Below, piece by piece: positions 15,252-18,796 of a DNA stretch of 18,796 nt. The notes under the pieces were generated by a model. The model made no database searches. It was not told the DNA's origin and saw nothing but the letters and a program-made list of their open reading frames with translations. Origin of the DNA: Gulosibacter sediminis. Its GTDB lineage: Bacteria; Actinomycetota; Actinomycetes; Actinomycetales; Microbacteriaceae. Position 1 is the first letter of the stretch. Every line of letters starts with the position of its first letter. Position numbers and translations under genes: made by a program. Location: assembly GCF_014904065.1 (NCBI RefSeq), contig NZ_JACXJG010000009.1, positions 140,686-159,481 on the forward strand. Direction: 5' to 3'.

Positions 15252-16541
15252 CTAGTCGCCGAGCAGGTTGTGCAGCTCGATGATGTGGTCGCGGGCCGGG
15301 CCCGTGCCGATCGCCGAGATGCGGGCGCCCGAGAGTTCCTCGACCGCCTTGACGTAGTCCTGCGCGTTCTTCGGAAGGTCGGCGAAGTTCTTGATGCCCG
15401 AGATGTCCTCGTGCCAGCCGGGGAACTCCTCGTAGATCGGCTTGGCGTGGTGCACGTCGGACTGCGACATCGGCATCTCGTCGTAGCGTGTGCCGTCGAC
15501 GTCGTAGGCGACGCAGACGGGAATCGTGTCGAAGGTCGACAGCACGTCGAGCTTCGTCATGACGATGTCGGTGAAGCCGTTGATGCGCGACGAGTAACGG
15601 GCGACGACCGAGTCGAACCAGCCGGTGCGGCGCGGGCGACCCGTGGTGGTGCCGAACTCGCCGCCGCGCTGGCGCAGCTTCTCGCCGACCTCGTCGTCGA
15701 GCTCGGTCGGGAACGGGCCCGAGCCGACGCGGGTGATGTACGCCTTCTGGATGCCGACGATGCGATTGATCGCGCGCGGAGAGACACCCGAACCCGTTGC
15801 GACGCCGCCTGCCGTGGCCGACGAGGAGGTCACGTACGGATAGGTGCCGTGGTCGATGTCGAGCATCGTGGCCTGGCCGGCCTCGAACACGACGATCTCG
15901 TTACGGTCGAGCGCCTCGTGCAGCTCGAGCGCGGTGTCGCCCACCATGGGGCGCAGCCGGTCGGCGTACTGCAGCAGGTTGTCGGTGATCTCGTCGACGC
16001 TGAACGCGCGGCGGTTGAACGCCTTCACGAGCAGCTCGTTCTTCTGCACGAGCGCACCCTCGACCTTCTGGCGCAGGATGTTCTCGTCGAAGAGGTCTTG
16101 AATGCGGATGCCCACGCGGGTCATCTTGTCGGCGTAGGTCGGGCCGATGCCGCGTCCGGTCGTGCCGATGCGGCGCTTGCCGAGGAATCGCTCGGTGACC
16201 TGGTCGAGTGCGCGGTTGTACTCGGGGATCACGTGGGCGTTGCCCGAAACGCGCAGTTTCGACGTGTCGACGCCACGCTCGTCGAGGTGCTCGATCTCTT
16301 CAAACAGCACGCCGAGGTCGACGACGACGCCGTTGCCGATCACCGGTGTGACGCCCGGCGTGAGGATGCCCGAGGGCAGCAGGTGCAGGGCGTACTTCTC
16401 GTCACCGATGACGACCGTGTGCCCGGCGTTGTTGCCGCCGTTGAACTTGACGACATAGTCAATGCGGCCGCCGAGAAGGTCGGTCGCCTTGCCCTTTCCT
16501 TCGTCGCCCCACTGACTACCAATGATTGCTACGCCTGGCAT
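15252..16541 (-). CDS. purA: Adenylosuccinate synthetase
   Basis: Full-length PurA of 429 aa. It opens with [16 protein letters not shown], the GTP-binding loop with the catalytic Asp, followed by [13 protein letters not shown] with the catalytic His. [14 protein letters not shown] binds [15 protein letters not shown] follows, then [12 protein letters not shown], and [10 protein letters not shown] lies at the C-terminus. The enzyme joins IMP and aspartate using GTP to make adenylosuccinate, the first committed step to AMP. The ATG at 16541 has AGGGAG and AAAGG upstream. It lies 44 nt after the DUF3151 gene, and this DUF3151-purA order is common in actinobacteria. Nothing looks abnormal. Confidence 0.98.
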   Translation of the reverse strand: MPGVAIIGSQWGDEGKGKATDLLGGRIDYVVKFNGGNNAGHTVVIGDEKYALHLLPSGILTPGVTPVIGNGVVVDLGVLFEEIEHLDERGVDTSKLRVSGNAHVIPEYNRALDQVTERFLGKRRIGTTGRGIGPTYADKMTRVGIRIQDLFDENILRQKVEGALVQKNELLVKAFNRRAFSVDEITDNLLQYADRLRPMVGDTALELHEALDRNEIVVFEAGQATMLDIDHGTYPYVTSSSATAGGVATGSGVSPRAINRIVGIQKAYITRVGSGPFPTELDDEVGEKLRQRGGEFGTTTGRPRRTGWFDSVVARYSSRINGFTDIVMTKLDVLSTFDTIPVCVAYDVDGTRYDEMPMSQSDVHHAKPIYEEFPGWHEDISGIKNFADLPKNAQDYVKAVEELSGARISAIGTGPARDHIIELHNLLGD

Positions 16542-16585
16542 GAGCTCCCTACCCTTTGCTAGCTAACACTTAACTCTACGTCGAG

Positions 16586-17020
16586 CTAGCCTCGCTCTGC
16601 CTCAATCGCGCCGATCGCGCTCGAATCGGCGTCGTTGAGCAGGTCGGTGAGGCGGTCGACTTCGCTCGTCTCGCCGATGGCCCGGGCCGACTCACGCAGC
16701 AGGTAGAAGCAGCGCAGCACGCCACGGTTCGGCTCGTGCGACCACGGCACGGGGCCCTGGCCACGCCAGCCCGCCTTTCGCAGCGCATCCAACCCGCGGT
16801 GGTAGCCGACCCGCGCGAACGCGTAGGCCTGGATGGTCTGGTCGGCCGAGAGCGCGAGGCTCGCGAGCTCCGACCAGGCAAGCGACGATGCGGGATGCTT
16901 TTCAACAATCGCCTCGGTCGCCGCCTCGTTGTCGGGGAGGTTGCCGAGGTCGTCGAGAACCTCGGGTTCCTCGGGCAGCAGGGTTTCGGGAATGCCAAGC
17001 AGGTTGTCCATGCCGCCCAT
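16586..17020 (-). CDS. DUF3151 family protein
   Basis: This 144-aa protein of unknown function is widespread in actinobacteria and usually sits beside purA. Recognisable parts are LLGIPETLLPEEPEV at the N-terminus, EKHPASSLAWSELASLAL, AYAFARVGYHRGLDALRKAGWRGQGPVPW in the middle, and HEPNRGVLRCFYLLRESARAIGE. It looks like a soluble helical repeat (TPR-like) protein with no signal peptide or membrane helix. The start could be ATG 17020 or ATG 17011. The gene is divergent from the cysteine hydrolase gene, with 90 bp between their starts, and probably shares an mRNA with purA. Confidence 0.9.
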   Translation of the reverse strand: MGGMDNLLGIPETLLPEEPEVLDDLGNLPDNEAATEAIVEKHPASSLAWSELASLALSADQTIQAYAFARVGYHRGLDALRKAGWRGQGPVPWSHEPNRGVLRCFYLLRESARAIGETSEVDRLTDLLNDADSSAIGAIEAERG

Positions 17021-17097
17021 TATCCCGAGGTTGTATTGACGGTAGGGAAAGTGGCCCCAGTGGCAGAATCACGAGCGAGCATCCTTCAACTCGATCT

Positions 17098-17102
17098 CGG
17101 AG
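17098..17102 (+). promoter_or_regulatory. Ribosome binding site setting the GTG start of the cysteine hydrolase
   Basis: GGAGG stands 7 nt before the GTG at 17111. The same frame is open much further left (from 16736), over the opposite-strand DUF3151 gene. This site and the family N-terminus (hydrophobic strand AIDMQ) favour the short form. Confidence 0.7.
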
Positions 17103-17110
17103 GCAGCACC

Positions 17111-17653
17111 GTGATTCCCGCCGACGCACAACTCATTGCCATCGACATGCAACGGGTCTTCCGAGACCCCGACAGTGTGTGGTGCTGCACCGGCTTCGAC
17201 GCCGCCCTGCGCAACATCGAACGGCTCGCGACCGCCGTCTCGACGCCGCCCATCTTCACCCGCTTCGTGCGCGACCCTGCCGAGGTTGGCACCTGGCGCG
17301 AGTACTACGACCGCTGGCCCACCACTCGACTCCCGCCCGACAACCCAGCGTGGGAGCTCGAGATCGGCTCGCTCACCGCATCCGACACCCTCGACGCCCC
17401 AACGTTCTCGAAGTGGGGCAACGAACTCGCCCGCCTGCCGATCACGACGCCGCTCATTCTTACTGGCGTCGCCACCGACTGCTGCGTACTCGGCACCGCC
17501 CTCGGCGCCATCGATGCGGGCCGCAAGGTCATCGTTGTCACCGACGCGTGCGCCGGCGGCACCGACGACGCGCACATCAAAGCGCTCGAACTCCTCGGCC
17601 TGCTCGACCCGCTCATCACACTCGTCACAACGGACGAATTGCTCGCGCAGTAA
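17111..17653 (+). CDS. Isochorismatase-family cysteine hydrolase
   Basis: A 180-aa protein from the GTG at 17111. It has the catalytic triad of the isochorismatase/nicotinamidase superfamily: D12 in AIDMQ, K101 in TFSKWG, and the nucleophilic cysteine in GVATDCCV (C125, followed by Val as usual). The cis-peptide region is GVATD. VVTDACAGGTDDAH follows, as in family members. Enzymes of this group hydrolyse amides or vinyl ethers such as nicotinamide, N-carbamoyl compounds or isochorismate. The pocket residues do not let me choose. It stands alone, divergent from DUF3151 and upstream of the FMN-regulated transporter, with which it need not share function. Confidence 0.9.
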   Translation: MIPADAQLIAIDMQRVFRDPDSVWCCTGFDAALRNIERLATAVSTPPIFTRFVRDPAEVGTWREYYDRWPTTRLPPDNPAWELEIGSLTASDTLDAPTFSKWGNELARLPITTPLILTGVATDCCVLGTALGAIDAGRKVIVVTDACAGGTDDAHIKALELLGLLDPLITLVTTDELLAQ

Positions 17654-17675
17654 CAAACCGTCGCCCCCTTCCGGT

Positions 17676-17708
17676 GCGCGTGTACAGTGAACGAACGAGT
17701 ACACGTGC
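17676..17708. repeat. Inverted repeat overlapping the putative promoter and the 5' edge of the FMN riboswitch
   Basis: Arms 17676-17685 and 17699-17708 (GCGCGTGTAC and GTACACGTGC) are complementary at 9 of 10 positions, with a 13-nt spacer. The left arm contains TACAGT (17683-17688), a possible -10 element. The right arm includes five of the six bases of the 5' strand of riboswitch helix P1. It may be an operator, or an RNA hairpin competing with P1 if transcription starts further upstream. Function is inferred. Confidence 0.4.
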
Positions 17709-17821
17709 TCCGGGGTCGGTGAAAATCCGAGCCGGCGGTAAAGTCCGCGACCCGCATCTCACGATGCGGCTGATTCGGTGCAATTCCGAAACCGACGGTT
17801 AAAGTCCGGATGGGAGGCGCG
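17704..17821 (+). ncRNA. FMN riboswitch (RFN element)
   Basis: The leader carries the conserved RFN blocks in order: CCGGGGTCGGTGAAAATCC, GCCGGCGGTAAAGTCCGCGA, a variable hairpin CCCGCATC/GATGCGG, CTGATTCGGTGCAATTCCG, and ACCGACGGTTAAAGTCCGGA followed by TGGGAGG. Helix P1 can form between 17704-17709 and 17816-17821. The riboswitch binds FMN and normally shuts down riboflavin synthesis or uptake genes. Between it and the ATG at 17885 there is no hairpin followed by a T-run, so translational control by hiding the GGAGGA site is more likely than transcription termination. Confidence 0.96.
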
Positions 17822-17829
17822 CGGTACCT

Positions 17830-17845
17830 GACGTTCACGAACGTC
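17830..17845 (+). other. Hairpin in the riboswitch expression platform
   Basis: GACGTT-CACG-AACGTC forms a 6-bp stem with a 4-nt loop, between riboswitch and start codon. There is no T-run after it. A second palindrome, CCAGATCTGG (17867-17876), reaches the first two bases of the ribosome binding site at 17875-17880. One of these may take part in the FMN-dependent switch. Confidence 0.45.
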
Positions 17846-17874
17846 GAGCAGTGCGTATCCCCGGGGCCAGATCT

Positions 17875-17880
17875 GGAGGA
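17875..17880 (+). promoter_or_regulatory. ribX: Ribosome binding site of the riboswitch-controlled permease
   Basis: GGAGGA lies 4 nt before the ATG at 17885. The frame is open from 17810, but the upstream codons fall in the riboswitch and its platform, so 17885 is the real start. It is the probable target of FMN-dependent sequestration. Confidence 0.75.
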
Positions 17881-17884
17881 CCCG

Positions 17885-18751
17885 ATGGAGCGCACGAGCC
17901 GCGCCTGGCCGCGCTTTGTCGCGCCGGCGGCCCTCGCCGTCGTGCTCCTCACGGTTTGGGAGCTCGCGGTGCGCAGCGGCGTCATCAGCGAGGAGTTCCT
18001 GCCCACGCCCAGCGCGCTCGCGGTGCGCTTTTTCACCGAGATCGTCGACGGCCCGCTGCTGCAGTACACCGGCGTCACCCTCGTCGAAGCGCTGCTCGGC
18101 ACGCTCATCGCGGTGCTCGTGGCGGTGCCCCTCGGCTACCTCATCGCCCGCGTCGTGTGGGTCGACCTTGCGCTCACGCCCTACGTCACGGCGTCACAGG
18201 CGATCCCCGCCGTCGCGGTCGCGCCCCTGCTCGCGCTCTGGATCGGCTACGGCCTCACCCCGATCGCCATGCTCTGCGCGGTCGTCGCGTTCTTCCCGAT
18301 GCTCGTCACGACCATCCTCGGCGTGCGCGCCCTGCCGAGCGACGTCATCGAAGCGGCGCGCCTCGACGGCGCGAACTGGTGGCAGACCCTGCTCTGGGTC
18401 GAGGCCCCGCTCGCGATGCCGAGCGTGCTCGCCGGCCTGCGCGCCGGCACCGCCCTCTCGATCACCGGCGCCGTCGTCGGCGAGTTCACGATGGGTGGCC
18501 GCGGCCTCGGCATGCTGCTCACCCTTTTCCGCGACGCGAACGACACCGAAGGCCTGTTCGCGACCCTGATCATGCTCGTGATCCTCGCCGTCGGCCTGTT
18601 CACGATTTTGCGCGTGCTGGATACGGTGCTCACCACCCGCTCGCGCGCCCGCTCTGCCGACACCCTCAACTCGCTCGATTCGCTCGACACTGACGAGATT
18701 CACCTCGTCCCACCGGCCGAGCCCTCCCCCAAAGGATCCGCGCATGTCTAG
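17885..18751 (+). CDS. ribX: ABC transporter permease, probable riboflavin uptake (RibX)
   Basis: A 288-aa membrane protein with about six hydrophobic segments. The first is at about 11-29 and the others between about 66 and 248. The ABC permease EAA loop is IEAARLDGANWWQTLLWVEAPLAMPSVLAG at about 155-184. Overall it resembles SsuC/TauC/ThiX-type permeases. The FMN riboswitch directly upstream points to riboflavin or a precursor as substrate, as in the described RibXY systems. The last 35 residues form a hydrophilic, acidic tail with an LNSLDSLDTDE stretch. The stop overlaps the start of the next gene by 8 nt. An ATPase would be expected further right or elsewhere in the genome. The substrate is inferred from the riboswitch, not from the protein itself. 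Confidence 0.88.
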   Translation: MERTSRAWPRFVAPAALAVVLLTVWELAVRSGVISEEFLPTPSALAVRFFTEIVDGPLLQYTGVTLVEALLGTLIAVLVAVPLGYLIARVVWVDLALTPYVTASQAIPAVAVAPLLALWIGYGLTPIAMLCAVVAFFPMLVTTILGVRALPSDVIEAARLDGANWWQTLLWVEAPLAMPSVLAGLRAGTALSITGAVVGEFTMGGRGLGMLLTLFRDANDTEGLFATLIMLVILAVGLFTILRVLDTVLTTRSRARSADTLNSLDSLDTDEIHLVPPAEPSPKGSAHV

Positions 18752-18796
18752 GTTCACCCGACTCGTCCGCGCCGCCGCCGTCGCGGCCGCCGCGGC
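18744..18796 (+). CDS. ribY: Start of a putative substrate-binding protein of the riboflavin transporter (RibY), cut by window end
   Basis: Only 17 codons are visible (MSRFTRLVRAAAVAAAA). An n-region with three arginines followed by an Ala-rich stretch is the start of a secretion signal. AAAGGA lies 7 nt before the ATG at 18744, and the gene overlaps the permease stop by 8 nt. RibX permeases are normally paired with an NMT1/ABC-type binding protein, so that is the likely product. The identity rests on context only. Confidence 0.6.
   Translation, partial: MSRFTRLVRAAAVAAAA

Noticed and set aside
15270..16562. 430-codon plus-strand open frame over purA
   Set aside because: It is exactly antisense to a complete purA and has low-complexity Arg/Ala/Asp/Val composition.
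17021..17110. TTGACG at 17036-17041 as a -35 box for the cysteine hydrolase
   Set aside because: No acceptable -10 element lies 16-19 nt downstream, so I do not list it as a promoter.
17700..17825. TPP or cobalamin riboswitch as the leader of the permease
   Set aside because: The order of conserved blocks, including both AAAGTCC segments and CTGATTCGGTG, is that of the FMN element.
18655..18695. Short repeated TCGCTCGA-type units in the 3' end of the permease gene
   Set aside because: Only two imperfect copies encode an acidic tail. This is compatible with ordinary codon bias.

Overview
The window looks like a chromosomal segment of a high-GC actinobacterium, most likely a member of the Microbacteriaceae. 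Sample counts give about 70-77% GC in housekeeping genes. The DUF3151-purA pair, the amino acid deaminase/aldolase next to a sugar-lactone oxidase, and a riboflavin-uptake system under an FMN riboswitch all fit that group. The taxonomic call is inference from gene content, not from a marker gene.

Region by region. (1) 1-668 (+): the C-terminal two thirds of a class-III PLP aminotransferase. (2) 713-7496 (-): a lower-GC accessory block that looks like a small defence island. It holds a ComFC-like zinc-ribbon phosphoribosyltransferase and a DprA-like protein with a 4-nt overlap, then a very large single-chain Type ISP-like restriction-modification enzyme (Mrr nuclease, SF2 helicase, N6-adenine methyltransferase, target recognition region). 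The R-M gene is broken into two frames just before the helicase Walker A motif. (3) 7639-14000 (-): seven tightly packed genes, probably one operon: pyridoxal kinase, GNAT acetyltransferase, deoC, chorismate mutase, PLP amino acid deaminase/aldolase, a VAO-type lactone oxidase and a DAO-type FAD oxidoreductase. (4) 14076-15245: a scar where a truncated tctA (tripartite tricarboxylate transporter permease, -) meets a truncated GntR/FCD regulator (+). Both have lost their 5' ends at the same point. (5) 15252-17020 (-): purA and a DUF3151 gene. (6) 17111-17653 (+): a cysteine hydrolase. (7) 17700-18796 (+): an FMN riboswitch, a RibX-type ABC permease, and the first codons of the overlapping ribY.

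How the genes work together. The R-M gene would encode a self-contained anti-phage enzyme, but the frame break may have silenced it or left it as two polypeptides. The DprA-like/PRTase pair is the least explained unit in the window. It has the parts of two competence proteins but sits as an isolated operon beside a restriction system. The minus-strand operon couples PLP salvage (pdxK-like) with a PLP enzyme and two flavoenzymes, which suggests amino acid, amine or sugar-acid catabolism with unknown substrates. The right end is a riboflavin uptake unit controlled by FMN. No tRNA, rRNA, CRISPR array, transposase or integrase was seen, and no stretch over 300 bp lacks a gene or gene remnant.
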